DNA of 64,000 bases from assembly GCA_035506135.1 (NCBI GenBank), contig DATJPY010000077.1, positions 1 through 64,000 on the forward strand, given 5' to 3'. Below, in pieces: positions 19,089 to 29,734 of the stretch. This DNA is from DATJPY01 sp035506135 (GTDB taxonomy: Bacteria > Myxococcota_A > UBA9160 > PR03). Under the pieces are notes generated by a model that saw nothing but the letters and a program-made list of their open reading frames with translations, made no database searches and was not told the DNA's origin. Positions within the stretch are counted from its first letter, which is position 1; each line of letters opens with the position of its first letter. The position numbers were made by a program, and so were the translations under genes.

Positions 19089-20981
19089 TCAGCCGGCCGC
19101 GGCCACCCCGCTGCCGCGCGACTTCGCCGCGTACATGGCGCGGTCGGCCGCGTGGAGCAGCGTCTTCAGCTCGTAGCCGTGCTCGGGGCAGAGCGCGACG
19201 CCCACGCTCACGTAGCACGCGAGCGTGCGCGCACCGATCCGCACCGGCTCTCGCGCCGCAGCGAGGATGCGCTCGGCGACCCAGAACGCCCCGTCGACCC
19301 CCGCGTCGAGCAGCAGAAGCACGAACTCGTCGCCGCCGATGCGCGCCAGCAGGTCCGGCCCGCGCGTGCAGCGCGCCAGCCGCTCCGCGAACTCGCGCAG
19401 CAGGGCATCGCCGACGTCATGGCCGAAGCTGTCGTTGACCTCCTTGAAGCGGTCGAGGTCGACGTACAGGAGCGCGCAGCTCCGCGGCGTTCCTTCGGGC
19501 GAGAGCAGCAGCGCGGGCGCGTCGGCCTCGAAGCCGCGCCGGTTCAGCAGCCCCGTCAGGGGATCCTGACACGCGGCGGCCTCCATCTCGCGCTCGCGCT
19601 GCCGGCGCTCCGTCACGTCGAAGAAGGTCACCGAGAGGTCGTCTCCGACCTTCACGGCGACGAAGCGGAGCCAGGTCTCCACGCCGCCGCGTCCGATCGC
19701 GCGTTCGAGGTCGCACGTCGTGCCGGTGCGCACCACCTCGCGGAACGCCTGGAACAGCGCCGCGGTGTGCGGGTGGACGGCGCCCTTGAATGGGCGCCCG
19801 ACCAGCTCCTCGCGCGGCCGCCCGATGCTGGCCGCGGCAGCCGCATTCGCGAACACGCACACGAAGTCGCGCACGTCGCCGTCCTCGCCGCGCACCGGAC
19901 GCAGCCGCAGGATGCCGCTCGGCGAGTGCTCCACGATACTGCGCACCAGGGCCTCGCTCTCGCGCAGCGCAGCCTCGGCGCGCCGGCGCGCGGTCACGTC
20001 GCGCAGCACGACCACCCGCCCGTGCAGGGCGCCCGAGGCGTTGTGGATCGGGGACGTCGACACCTCGAGGAGGCGCCCGTCGGCAGCCTCGCACTCGACC
20101 GCCCCGCGCGCCTCGCCGGGCTGCGCGCCCGCATCGCGCACGGGCAGCGCCTGCTCGACGCGATAGCCGATCAGCTCCGCCGACGGCCGGTCGAGCATGC
20201 CGAGCGCCACGGCGTTGACGTCGACCACGCGGTCGAAGCGATCGGCCACGATGACGCCGTCCGCCAGGTGCTCGAAGACGGCGCGGTAGGCGACCGGCGA
20301 GAGCCGGAAGAGCTGCAGCCGCACGTAGCCCCACGCGAAGAGCACGCCGCTCACCGCGAACGCCACGGGCGTCGGGCTGAAGCGCGGCGAGAACCAGTTC
20401 GCGAGGAAGAGCATGTTGATCGCGAGCGGGAGCACGACGCCCGCCAGGATCAGCGCGACCTGCGAGCGATAGAGCCTGGACTCGCTCCGGAGCTCGGCCG
20501 CCATCAGGGCGAGGCCGACCGCGAGGAGGCCGTAGCTGTACGGCACGTGCACACACCAGTACCAGGGGCCCCAGGGCATGCGCACGAGGGGCTCCTCGCC
20601 CGGCCCGAACGGCGGATGCCGCCACATCCACTGGTGCCACTCGTTGGTCCAGATGAGGGCGATGGTGGCGAGCGGGACGGCGAACACCGCGGCGGCCAGC
20701 CACGGGCGCAGCACCGCGCGCTCCGCATACTGCAGGAAGAACAGGAAGCAGAGCGGCGCCACCAGCGCGATCGCCGTGTACTTGAGCTTGGCGGCGAGGA
20801 GGAAGGTGTCGGGGCTCGCCGCGCGCGCCTCGCCGATCGACGCGCTGATCCAGAGCGCCACCGCCAGCAGCGCGAGGCCGATCGTCCGCGCTCCCGGCCC
20901 GTAGCGATTTCGCACCAGCATCGTTGCGAGCGAGAGATGGACGGCGGCCGCAGCGATCAGGATCGGAAGCCACGGCTGCAT
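19089..20981 (-). CDS. Membrane diguanylate cyclase: 7TM, PAS, PAS, GGDEF
   Basis: A 630-residue signalling protein. Seven hydrophobic helices occupy about 1-225 and resemble the histidine-kinase-type 7TM input module. Two PAS domains follow (about 230-345 and 350-470), then a GGDEF domain with the intact active motif IGGDEF. The inhibitory I-site RxxD (RGPD) lies five residues before the motif. It should make cyclic di-GMP from GTP with product feedback. ATG 20981 is chosen at the first helix; GTG 20993 is an alternative. It converges on the HpnA-like gene and diverges from the small membrane protein at 21085. The cue sensed is unknown. Confidence 0.9.
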   Translation of the reverse strand: MQPWLPILIAAAAVHLSLATMLVRNRYGPGARTIGLALLAVALWISASIGEARAASPDTFLLAAKLKYTAIALVAPLCFLFFLQYAERAVLRPWLAAAVFAVPLATIALIWTNEWHQWMWRHPPFGPGEEPLVRMPWGPWYWCVHVPYSYGLLAVGLALMAAELRSESRLYRSQVALILAGVVLPLAINMLFLANWFSPRFSPTPVAFAVSGVLFAWGYVRLQLFRLSPVAYRAVFEHLADGVIVADRFDRVVDVNAVALGMLDRPSAELIGYRVEQALPVRDAGAQPGEARGAVECEAADGRLLEVSTSPIHNASGALHGRVVVLRDVTARRRAEAALRESEALVRSIVEHSPSGILRLRPVRGEDGDVRDFVCVFANAAAAASIGRPREELVGRPFKGAVHPHTAALFQAFREVVRTGTTCDLERAIGRGGVETWLRFVAVKVGDDLSVTFFDVTERRQREREMEAAACQDPLTGLLNRRGFEADAPALLLSPEGTPRSCALLYVDLDRFKEVNDSFGHDVGDALLREFAERLARCTRGPDLLARIGGDEFVLLLLDAGVDGAFWVAERILAAAREPVRIGARTLACYVSVGVALCPEHGYELKTLLHAADRAMYAAKSRGSGVAAAG

Positions 20982-21071
20982 CGCCTCGCGCACGCCCGAC
21001 TCCACCGGCCCGCCGAGGGCCCCCGCCCTGGCATCGACCCGCGGGACTGCCGTCTTTAGGCGGGCCGCGTG

Positions 21072-21077
21072 TAGAAT
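21072..21077 (+). promoter_or_regulatory. Putative -10 box of the small membrane protein gene
   Basis: TAGAAT ends 7 nt before ATG 21085, the same layout as at other genes in this window, and predicts a leaderless mRNA. It overlaps the alternative ATG at 21076, arguing against that start. Confidence 0.45.
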
Positions 21078-21084
21078 GGGAGCC

Positions 21085-21432
21085 ATGGCGCCCTTCCTCG
21101 TGAATCTCCTGATCTCGGCCGGCCTGCTGCTCGTCGTGGCGCACGTCGTCACGGGGATCGAGGTGAGGGATTGGGGGGCGGCCCTGCTGGCGGCGCTCGT
21201 GCTCGGCGTGGTGAACGCCGTGGTGCGTCCGATCCTGGTGATGCTGACGCTGCCCCTCACGATCGTGACGCTCGGGCTCTTCTTGTTCGTGGTGAACGCG
21301 CTGATGCTGCAGCTCGCCGCCTACTTCGTGCCGGGCTTCAAGGTCGCGGGCTTCGGCGCCGCGCTGCTCGGGAGCCTGCTGCTCACGATCCTGAACGTCG
21401 GGGTCTCGATGCTGGTGGCGCGCGCAGGCTAG
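21085..21432 (+). CDS. Small membrane protein, phage-holin-like family
   Basis: A 115-residue, very hydrophobic protein with four predicted helices. It contains the segment GVVNAVVRPILVMLTLPLTIVTLGL, typical of the widespread family annotated as phage holin family or YvlD-like. Despite the name, most members are chromosomal and not lytic; their function is not established. No phage gene is nearby. ATG 21085 is preferred to ATG 21076 because a -10 box TAGAAT covers the latter. It stands alone between the divergent GGDEF gene and the convergent hydrolase. Confidence 0.8.
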   Translation: MAPFLVNLLISAGLLLVVAHVVTGIEVRDWGAALLAALVLGVVNAVVRPILVMLTLPLTIVTLGLFLFVVNALMLQLAAYFVPGFKVAGFGAALLGSLLLTILNVGVSMLVARAG

Positions 21433-21465
21433 AGGTAGCCGCCGCCTCCGGGGCGATCCGACCGC

Positions 21466-21525
21466 TTGGGGTATCCCGCAAGGCGCCGAAGGCGGCGCGC
21501 AGCGAGCCGGGAGGCGAGCGAAGTC
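21466..21525 (+). repeat. Dispersed hairpin repeat, copy B
   Basis: Opens with TTGGGG, has the stem-loop region GGCGCC-GAA-GGCGGC (21482-21496), the core GCGCAGCGAGCC and the end GGCGAGCGAAGTC. Its last bases form part of the TGA stop of the minus-strand hydrolase. It matches copy A in uvrA and the copies at 54001-54107. Confidence 0.75.
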
Positions 21526-22396
21526 AACAGCGGAGCAGGAACGGGAGCAGCTCGGCGAGCACGGCGTCGGGCCGCTCCTCGTGCGGCATGAGCGAGGCGT
21601 GCGGGATGCGCACGAATCGGGTCGGCCCGCCGAACTGCGCGGCCATCGGCTCGGCCCGCTCCACCGGGAAGGTGCGGTCGTCCTCGCCCCAGAGCAGGAG
21701 CGCCGGCATCTTGAGCTCGGCGTGCCGCTCGCCCAGCCCGTCGACGGCGTCCCACTCGGCCCCCTGCAGGTAGCGGAGCATTCCCTCCATGCGGTGCGGC
21801 GACGCGATCAGCGGACCGACGTACGGATCGAGGGCACCGGGCTCGTCGAGCCGGCGCCGCTCGGTGTAGAACTCGCGAAAGCCCATCGAGGAGTGCAGGA
21901 AGGTGCGGCTCTGGAGCAGCAGCCGGAAGACGGACGCCGAGCCGGGCACGTGCGTGAGCCGCTGGTAGAGCGGGATCCAGGGCGGCCGGTGGCCCGGGAT
22001 CTCGGTGTTGATGAGGGCGATCCGGGTGACCCGCTCCGGCGCGGCGAGCGCGAGGAGCCGGGCCACGGTGGCGCCAGTGTCCTGCGCGACCAGGGCGAAG
22101 CGCTCGAGGCCCATGCGCTCCGCGAGCAGGTGGAGACGGCGCGCCTGACCGCTGAAGCTGAAGTCGGTGGCCGCGTTCCAGTCGCTGTCGCCGAGGCCGG
22201 CGAGGTCCGGGAGGATGCAGCGGAAGCGCTCGGAGAGCGCCGGCAGCAGTCGCCGCCAGGTGTAGCCGTGCACCGGGAAGCCGTGCACGAAGAGCACCAC
22301 GGGGCCGTGCCCCAGGCTGCGCACCGCGAGGGTGGCGTCGTCCACCTCCGTCCGCTCGGGCCGCGCGCTCTCGTAGAGCGATTCGGGTGACTCCAT
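21524..22396 (-). CDS. Alpha/beta hydrolase, dehalogenase/epoxide hydrolase-like
   Basis: A 290-residue alpha/beta hydrolase. An oxyanion-hole HGFP motif is at about residue 38. The nucleophile elbow reads VAQDTGAT, giving Asp as nucleophile, as in haloalkane dehalogenases and epoxide hydrolases rather than Ser esterases. A second acid lies in WGEDDRTFP and the catalytic His in PHASLMPHEERPD. The likely reaction is hydrolysis of a carbon-halogen or epoxide bond through an aspartyl ester; the substrate is unknown. ATG 22396 is the only good start. The stop codon is made from the end of repeat copy B. It is separated by about 80 nt from the upstream pyrF end, so it may have its own promoter. 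Confidence 0.85.
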   Translation of the reverse strand: MESPESLYESARPERTEVDDATLAVRSLGHGPVVLFVHGFPVHGYTWRRLLPALSERFRCILPDLAGLGDSDWNAATDFSFSGQARRLHLLAERMGLERFALVAQDTGATVARLLALAAPERVTRIALINTEIPGHRPPWIPLYQRLTHVPGSASVFRLLLQSRTFLHSSMGFREFYTERRRLDEPGALDPYVGPLIASPHRMEGMLRYLQGAEWDAVDGLGERHAELKMPALLLWGEDDRTFPVERAEPMAAQFGGPTRFVRIPHASLMPHEERPDAVLAELLPFLLRC

Positions 22397-22477
22397 CCGC
22401 CGGGTCTCCGGGCGGGATGCTGTCCCGGGTTGCGCTGGCCTGCCAGGTCCACCTCGCGCACGGCGAGGGGAGCCAGC

Positions 22478-23203
22478 TCAGCCGAAGAGCTCGGCGATGG
22501 TGGCCTGGATCCCGAGCGCGGCGGCGCGCGGGTCCGGCGCGTCGCGGAGCGGGCGCCCGACCACGATGTAGTCGGCGCCGCTCTCGAAGGCCGAGCGCGG
22601 CGTCGCGACGCGGCGCTGGTCGTCCCCGCCTCCCGGCCCGCCGGACGGGCGGATCCCCGGCGTCACGATCGCGAGCTTGTCGCCGACGGCCGCGCGGACG
22701 CCGCGCGCCTCGAGCGGAGAGGCGACCACGCCGGCGCAGCCGAGCTCGTCCGCGCGGCGGGCGCGCGCCGCCACCAGGCTGGAGAGCGCCACGCCGTCCG
22801 GATAGCCGAGGTCGCGCAGGTCGCGCTCGTCGAAGCTCGTCAGCAGCGTGACCGCGAGGATGCCGATCTCGCCCGCCGCCTCGCGACAGGCCGCCTCGAG
22901 CACGCGATCGCTGTAGTGCACCGTCACGAAGCTGGCGCCGCGACCGCGCAGGGTGCGGACCGCGCGCGCCACCGTCTCGGGAATGTCGTAGAGCTTGAGA
23001 TCGAGGAAGACCCGCTTGCCGGCGCCGACCAGCTCGTCGAGCAGGGGGAGCACAGCGCCCGCCGTCGCGAGCTCGAGCCCCATCTTGTAGAAGGAGACGG
23101 CGTCGCCGAGGCTCCGCACCAGTCCGCGCGCGGCGTCGGCGCTCGGCACGTCGAGCGCCGCGATCAGTCGCTCGTGCGGGGGAATCGGCCGGGTCGAGAG
23201 CAT
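22478..23203 (-). CDS. pyrF: Orotidine 5'-phosphate decarboxylase
   Basis: A 241-residue OMP decarboxylase, the last step of UMP synthesis. The hallmark DLKLYDIPETV carries the catalytic Lys-Asp network, KMGLELATA holds a substrate lysine, and TPGIRPSGG with VVGRPL forms the phosphate site. ATG 23203 lies 10 nt after the tmk stop, so tmk-pyrF form a pyrimidine nucleotide operon (UMP and dTMP/dTDP steps). No strong ribosome site is visible, suggesting translational coupling to tmk. Confidence 0.95.
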   Translation of the reverse strand: MLSTRPIPPHERLIAALDVPSADAARGLVRSLGDAVSFYKMGLELATAGAVLPLLDELVGAGKRVFLDLKLYDIPETVARAVRTLRGRGASFVTVHYSDRVLEAACREAAGEIGILAVTLLTSFDERDLRDLGYPDGVALSSLVAARARRADELGCAGVVASPLEARGVRAAVGDKLAIVTPGIRPSGGPGGGDDQRRVATPRSAFESGADYIVVGRPLRDAPDPRAAALGIQATIAELFG

Positions 23204-23213
23204 CCGCGAGATG

Positions 23214-23819
23214 CTAGGGAAGATCGAGCCGCCTGCGAAGTGCGTACAGGATCGCGCGGTGCACCGCGGCGGCGGGATGGCTCGCGTCGACGCGCAGGAT
23301 GTACGGGCGCTCGAGCGTCCGGAACGCCGCGGCGACCTGCGCGAGATAGTCGGCATCCTCGAAGGCGGGCTCGCGGGGGCGTCCGCGCGCGGCCACGCGA
23401 GCGAGCCCGACCTCGGGCGGAACCTCGAGGACCAGCGCCAGGTCGGGCAGCGGGAACTCGGCCTCCCCCTCCGCCAGCAGCCGTGCCGGATCGAGACCGC
23501 GCGCGCCCTGGTACGCCGCCGTCGACAGGGTGTAGCGGTCGGTGAGCACGATGCGGCCGGCCGCCAGGGCGGGCTCGATCACATCGCGGACGTGCTCGCG
23601 GCGATCTTCGACGAACCAGCGCTGCTCCTCGAGCGGCGCGACGCGCTCGCCCGAGCGCGCCATGGCGCGGATCCGGCGGCCGAACGCGCCCTCGGTCGGC
23701 TCCCGGGTCTCGACCACGTCGCGCCCCGCCGCGCCGAGCGTCTCCGCGAGCAGGCGGATCTGCGTCGACTTGCCGCTCCCGTCGACGCCCTCGAAGGCGA
23801 TCAGTCGACCGGCGTTCAC
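23214..23819 (-). CDS. tmk: Thymidylate kinase
   Basis: A 201-residue dTMP kinase that makes dTDP for DNA synthesis. P-loop FEGVDGSGKST is at about residues 9-18. The DR(Y/H) motif LTDRYTLSTAAYQG and a LID region with ARGRPREP follow. The GTG start at 23819 is preceded by a minus-strand TAGAAC element within an inverted repeat (23837-23862), which may form the promoter or operator. It is cotranscribed with pyrF. Confidence 0.95.
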   Translation of the reverse strand: MNAGRLIAFEGVDGSGKSTQIRLLAETLGAAGRDVVETREPTEGAFGRRIRAMARSGERVAPLEEQRWFVEDRREHVRDVIEPALAAGRIVLTDRYTLSTAAYQGARGLDPARLLAEGEAEFPLPDLALVLEVPPEVGLARVAARGRPREPAFEDADYLAQVAAAFRTLERPYILRVDASHPAAAVHRAILYALRRRLDLP

Positions 23820-23836
23820 GGCCGCTGCGTGACCGC

Positions 23837-23862
23837 CGTTCTACACGTCCGTGCATAGAACG
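23837..23862. promoter_or_regulatory. Inverted repeat CGTTCTA-N12-TAGAACG upstream of tmk
   Basis: Two 7-bp arms in perfect inversion lie 18 nt upstream of the tmk start. Each arm also contains a TAGAAC/TAGAAT-like -10 sequence. This could be an operator or a pair of opposed promoter elements. Function is inferred. Confidence 0.35.
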
Positions 23863-23910
23863 CCGCAGAGCGCGCGCGGGCCCGGCACGCGGCTTGCTCC
23901 CACGAGCGGC

Positions 23911-23926
23911 GGCGTCTCACGACGCC
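23911..23926. terminator. Weak hairpin between atpE and tmk
   Basis: GGCGTC-TCAC-GACGCC forms a 6-bp stem with a 4-nt loop, about 155 nt past the end of atpE on the minus strand. No T-run follows, so termination is only a possibility. The remaining bases of the 262-bp gap 23820-24081 show no gene. Confidence 0.25.
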
Positions 23927-24081
23927 TCCCGCAACGACCCCTCTATCGGGACCGGGGGCCGCAGCGGGAGGGGAGGCGCCGGGCGAGAGCAACGGGCGCG
24001 GCGCGGGAACGAACAACGGGGTGAGGCCCGCGCCGCAGCTCTCGCCTGGCGTCTCCCTGTTCGCCGCCCGGCGCGGCGCGA

Positions 24082-24408
24082 TCAGATCTTGCCGACGAGC
24101 TGGAACGCGATCACGAGGCCGTAGATCGCGATCGACTCGATCAGCACCATCCCGAGGATGTAGTTGACGAAGAGCGAGCCCGCGGCACCCGGATTGCGCG
24201 CGATCCCGGCGGTGGTGTTGCCGGCGGTGAGGCCCTGTCCGATTCCGCAGCCGAGGCCGGCGAGCCCGATGGCGATGCCGGCGCCGAGCGCCGGACCGAG
24301 CGAGCTGCCCGCCGTGGCCCCTTCGGCGGCCGAGGCCGAGAGCGGCAACAGCATCGGCACCAGGGCCGCGACGACGGTCCAGACGGCGAACTTCGCGAAC
24401 TTGCGCAT
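24082..24408 (-). CDS. atpE: ATP synthase subunit c with leader peptide
   Basis: A 108-residue rotor-ring proteolipid. An N-terminal hydrophobic leader ending ASAAEG (about 1-28) precedes the two helices of a normal subunit c. Helix 1 has the glycine-rich GAGIAIGLAGLGCGIGQG, the polar loop is ARNPGAAG, and the ion-binding Glu is in VLIESIAIYG of helix 2. A leader on subunit c is known in several delta-proteobacterial and related groups. Gln in helix 1, Glu-Ser and a Tyr in helix 2 overlap the sodium-binding set, but the Thr after Glu-Ser is Ile. Last gene of the atpZ-I-B-E run, 46 nt after atpB. Confidence 0.95.
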   Translation of the reverse strand: MRKFAKFAVWTVVAALVPMLLPLSASAAEGATAGSSLGPALGAGIAIGLAGLGCGIGQGLTAGNTTAGIARNPGAAGSLFVNYILGMVLIESIAIYGLVIAFQLVGKI

Positions 24409-24454
24409 GTCGACTTCTCTCCTTGGTCGATGGCGGCGCGCCGCGAGGACCCGC

Positions 24455-25171
24455 TCAGTGGGCCTCTTGGAGCGCGAGATTGATGTAGATCATCGTGAGC
24501 AGCGAGAACACGAAGGCCTGCAGCACGCACACCAGGAGCCCGAGGCCCAGGAAGATGGCGGGCACTCCGAAGGGCACCATGGCCAGGAACACGCCCACGA
24601 CGGCGTGATCGGCGAACATGTTGGCGATCAAGCGGATCGTGAGCGTCGCCATGCGGGCGGCGTCGAGGATCGTCTCGAGCGGGAAGAAGAGCCAGAACAG
24701 CGGGCGCACGTGGATGTGTCGCCCGCCGACGTGCCAGGTGTAGAAGCTCGGCCCCATGTACTTGATCAGGTAGTTCCCGAGGCCGTGCTCGCGGATCCCG
24801 ACGTAGTTGAAGAGCACGTAGGAGATGATCGCCCACGCGCCGGCGACGTTGACGTCGGTGGTCACACCGCCCACGCCGGGGATCAGGCCGAGCAGGTTGG
24901 CGACCAGGATGAAGAGGAACATGGTGCCGACGATCGGGAACCAGCGGCGCCACTCCGGCCCCATCGTCTGCTTGGCGAGCGAGGTCAGCCCCTCGACGAG
25001 GATCTCGATCACGTTGCGGACGCTGAGCCCCTCGTCCGGCACGACGCCTCCGCCCGCCGTCGCCAGCCGGCTGCGGACCGCGAACCCGGCGATCACCAGC
25101 AGCGCGACGGCGAGCGCCACGCGCACGAAGGTCGATACGGCCTCGGGCGTCGCCAGGGAGGCGAGCGTCAC
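24455..25171 (-). CDS. atpB: ATP synthase subunit a
   Basis: A 238-residue stator subunit with five to six helices that forms the ion half-channels against the c-ring. The essential Arg lies in ATLTIRLIANMFADH. Other family marks are FLFILVANLLGLIPG and the C-terminal QAFVFSLLTMIYI. GTG 25171 is preferred to an in-frame ATG at 25216 because GAGGAG lies 5 nt upstream and the GTG overlaps the atpI stop (GTGA). The insertion YTWHVGGRHIHVRPLFW between helices is longer than usual. Confidence 0.93.
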   Translation of the reverse strand: MTLASLATPEAVSTFVRVALAVALLVIAGFAVRSRLATAGGGVVPDEGLSVRNVIEILVEGLTSLAKQTMGPEWRRWFPIVGTMFLFILVANLLGLIPGVGGVTTDVNVAGAWAIISYVLFNYVGIREHGLGNYLIKYMGPSFYTWHVGGRHIHVRPLFWLFFPLETILDAARMATLTIRLIANMFADHAVVGVFLAMVPFGVPAIFLGLGLLVCVLQAFVFSLLTMIYINLALQEAH

Positions 25172-25608
25172 TGCGGCTCCTCGGGCTCGCGCTCGCGGGC
25201 CAGCCACGGATTCCATCGGTCCCAGCTCTCGTCGTCGGTCGGCGGTCCGGGCTCCGGCTCACCCACCGGCGGCCGCTGCACCCACGCGCCGGCGATCGCC
25301 GCGGGGACGATCATCGAGAGGCCGATCACGAGCGCGACCGGCTGCGCTCCCGCGCGCAGCGCGAACGAGATGGCGACCGCCAGCAGCACGAAGCGCAGCG
25401 AGAAGCCTGCGACCCAGGCGCCTCCCGGCGCGAGCTCCCCCGAGAGCGCGCGCCGCGACGCGGAGCGCAGCACGCGGAAGTTCACCGACTCGATCGCCGC
25501 ACCGAGCGCGAGGCTCGTCGCGAACGCGGGCGACGCCACCGCGAAGCTCGCGGCGACGGCGCCGGCCGACAGGGCGAGGTTCAGGCGTTCGATCGGATCG
25601 CGCTGCAC
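25168..25608 (-). CDS. atpI: ATP synthase subunit I-like protein
   Basis: A 146-residue small membrane protein with about four helices in its first 110 residues and a charged, proline-rich C-terminus. Position between atpZ and atpB, size and hydropathy fit ATP synthase protein I, which helps assemble the c-ring. Sequence in this family is weakly conserved, so the call leans on context. GTG 25608 starts 7 nt after the atpZ stop; the end overlaps atpB. Confidence 0.75.
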   Translation of the reverse strand: MQRDPIERLNLALSAGAVAASFAVASPAFATSLALGAAIESVNFRVLRSASRRALSGELAPGGAWVAGFSLRFVLLAVAISFALRAGAQPVALVIGLSMIVPAAIAGAWVQRPPVGEPEPGPPTDDESWDRWNPWLAREREPEEPQ

Positions 25609-25615
25609 GCGGCGG

Positions 25616-25867
25616 TCAATCCTTCGACCCGTGGTCTCCTGCCGGCGGGTCGAGCAGCCTCCGCATGCGGAACAGGCGCAGCACGAAGGACCCGAAGCCG
25701 AGCACGGTGCCTACGATCAGCCAACGCGGCGAAGTGCCGAGGCGGCCGTCGGCCCAGTAGCCGACTCCCGCCCCGATCGCGATCGCCAGGACCGCCTCCA
25801 GGGCCCCCTGGTACGCCGCAACGCCCCGCCGCGTTAGGTCCTCCCGAGACGGTTCTCGCTCCGCCAT
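25616..25867 (-). CDS. atpZ: AtpZ/AtpI family F0F1-ATPase accessory protein
   Basis: An 83-residue protein with two helices (AVLAIAIGAGVGYWAD and WLIVGTVLGFGSFVLRLF), the usual layout of the AtpZ (ATPase gene 1) family. In alkaliphilic Bacillus it works with AtpI in magnesium or calcium transport and ATPase assembly. It is the first gene of the atpZ-atpI-atpB-atpE run. The hemL gene ends 61 nt upstream on the same strand, so this run may be transcribed together with gyrA-hemL or from a promoter in that short gap. Confidence 0.82.
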   Translation of the reverse strand: MAEREPSREDLTRRGVAAYQGALEAVLAIAIGAGVGYWADGRLGTSPRWLIVGTVLGFGSFVLRLFRMRRLLDPPAGDHGSKD

Positions 25868-25927
25868 CGGCTCGGATGTCCTGCGTCCGGAGGTCGGCGC
25901 GCAAGCTAGCGGACGCGCCCGCCTGCC

Positions 25928-27295
<1,368 letters not shown>

Positions 27296-29734
27296 CCTGC
27301 GCGAGGTCCATCAGCGTCACGCCCTGCGTGGCGCGTCCCATCGTGGAGATGCCGGAGACGCGGCAGCGGAGCACCTTCCCGCCGTCGGTGATCAGCATCA
27401 CCTCGTCCTCGTCGGTCACCTGCGCGACGCCGATCACGGGGCCGTTGCGGGCGCTGGTGCGGATGGTGATGATGCCCTGGCCTCCGCGCCGCTGCAGCCG
27501 GTAGTCGTCGAGCGGCGTGCGCTTCCCGTATCCGTTCTGGGTGACCGAGAGGATGGTCGCGCCGGGCGACAGGATCTCCATCCCGACCACCTCGTCGCCC
27601 TCGATCAGCGACGCGCCGCGCACGCCCATCGCCGCGCGTCCCATCGGGCGCACGTCCGTCTCCTTGAAGCGGACGGACTTGCCGGTGCGCGTCGCGATCA
27701 GCACCTCCTGGCTGCCGCTGGTGCGCGAGGCGGCGATCAGCTCGTCGCCGTCGTCGAGGTGGATCGCGATGATGCCCGCGCGCCGCGGGTTCGAGAAGGC
27801 CGACAGGTCGGTCTTCTTGACGACGCCCTTCCGCGTACACAGGAGGACGTTCCCGGACTCCTCGAAGGAGCGGACCGGAAGCGTCGCCTGGACGCGCTCG
27901 CCCTCGCCCAGCGTCAGCAGATTGGCCAGCGAGCGGCCCTTCGCGGCGCGGCCGAGCAGCGGCAGCTCCCACACCTTCTTCCAGTGCACGCGGCCGCGGT
28001 TGGTGAAGAACAGCACGTAGGCGTGCGTCGAGGCGACGAACAGGCGCGCGACGAAGTCCTCCTCGCGCGTGTCCATGCCGCGCAGCCCCTTGCCGCCGCG
28101 GCGCTGCGCCCGGTACTCGGTGATGCGGTTGCGCTTCACGTATCCGAGGTGCGACACGGTCACGACCATGTCCTCCTCGGCGATCAGGTCCTCGCTCTCG
28201 ATCACGTCGACGGCGCCGCCGATCTCGGTGCGGCGCTCGTCGCCGTACTTCTCGCGGATCTCGCGCAGCTCGTCGAGTACCACCTCGAGCACGCGCGCGT
28301 CGCTCGCGAGGAGACCCTTCAAGTCGTCGATCCGGGCCCGCACCTCGGCCAGCTCGTCCATCACGCGCTGGCGCTCCATCCCGGTGAGCGCGCGCAGCCG
28401 CATCTCGAGGATCGCGTTGGCCTGGCGCTCGGAGAGCGCGAAGCGGTCCATCAGCGCGCCGCGCGCGGCGGCGGTGTCCTCGGCGGCGCGGATCAGGGCG
28501 ATCGCCTCGTCGAGGTTGTCGAGGACGACCGCGAAGCCCTCGAGGATGTGCGCGCGCGCCTCCGCCTGGCGCAGATCGAAGAGCGCGCGCCGGATCACCA
28601 CCTCGCGGCGGAAGTCGAGGAAGTGGCGCAGCACCTCCTTGAGCGAGAGCGTCTCGGGTCGGCCGTTCACGAGGGCGAGCATGTTCACGCCGAAGGTGCT
28701 CTGCAGCGGCGTCTGCTTGTAGATCTGGTTCAGCGTGACGTCGGCCGTGGCGTCGCGCTTGAGCTCGATCACCACGCGCAGGCCCTGGCGGTTCGACTCG
28801 TCGCGCAGGTCGGAGATCCCCTCGATGCGTCCCTCGCGCACGTGGTCCGCGATGCGCTCGAGCAGCGAGGCCTTGTTCACCATGAACGGGATCTCGGTCA
28901 CGACGATGCGCGTGCCGCGCTTGCCCTCCTCGATCTCGGCGCGCCCGCGCACCGTGATGAGACCTCGGCCGCTGGCGTAGGCCTGGCGGATGCCCTCGGT
29001 GCCGCAGATCAAGGCGCCGGTCGGGAAGTCCGGCCCCGGCATCTTCTCCATCAGCTGCTCGAGCGTGCAGTCGGGGCTCTGCGCCTCGAGCACCAGCGCG
29101 TCCACCAGCTCGCGGAGGTTGTGCGGCGGCACGTTGGTGGCCATGCCCACGGCGATGCCGGCCGACCCGTTGGCAAGCAGGTTGGGGAGCCGCGTCGGCA
29201 GCACCCACGGCTCACTCGTCGAGCCGTCGAAGTTCGGCACGAAGTCGACCGTCTCGCGGTCGATGTCGCGCAGCAGCTCCTCGGCGACGCGCGCGAGCCG
29301 GCACTCGGTGTAGCGATAGGCGGCAGGCGGATCGCCGTCGATCGAGCCGAAGTTGCCCTGGCCATCGATCAGCGGGTAGCGGAGCGAGAAGTCCTGGACC
29401 ATCCGCACCAGCGCGTCGTAGACGGCGCCGTCGCCGTGCGGGTGGTAGTGCTTCAGCACCTCGCCGACCACGCCTGCGCACTTCGAGTACGCGCGGGTCG
29501 GCACCAGGCCTTCCTGCTGCATCGCGTAGAGGATGCGCCGGTGCACGGGCTTCAGGCCGTCGCGCACGTCTGGCAGCGCGCGGCTGATGATCACCGACAT
29601 CGAGTAGTCGAGGAACGAGGCGCGCACCTCGTCCTCGATGGCGACGGGGATCGCCTCGGGTCCGCCCGGCGGGGCCGGGGTCGTCGGCTCCTCGGGCGGC
29701 GGCGGTCTGTCTTCGGCCATCGTCGGCTTCCCGG

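Noticed and set aside
21085..21432. Prophage holin implied by the family name
   Set aside because: No endolysin, integrase or phage structural gene is nearby; the family is mostly chromosomal.
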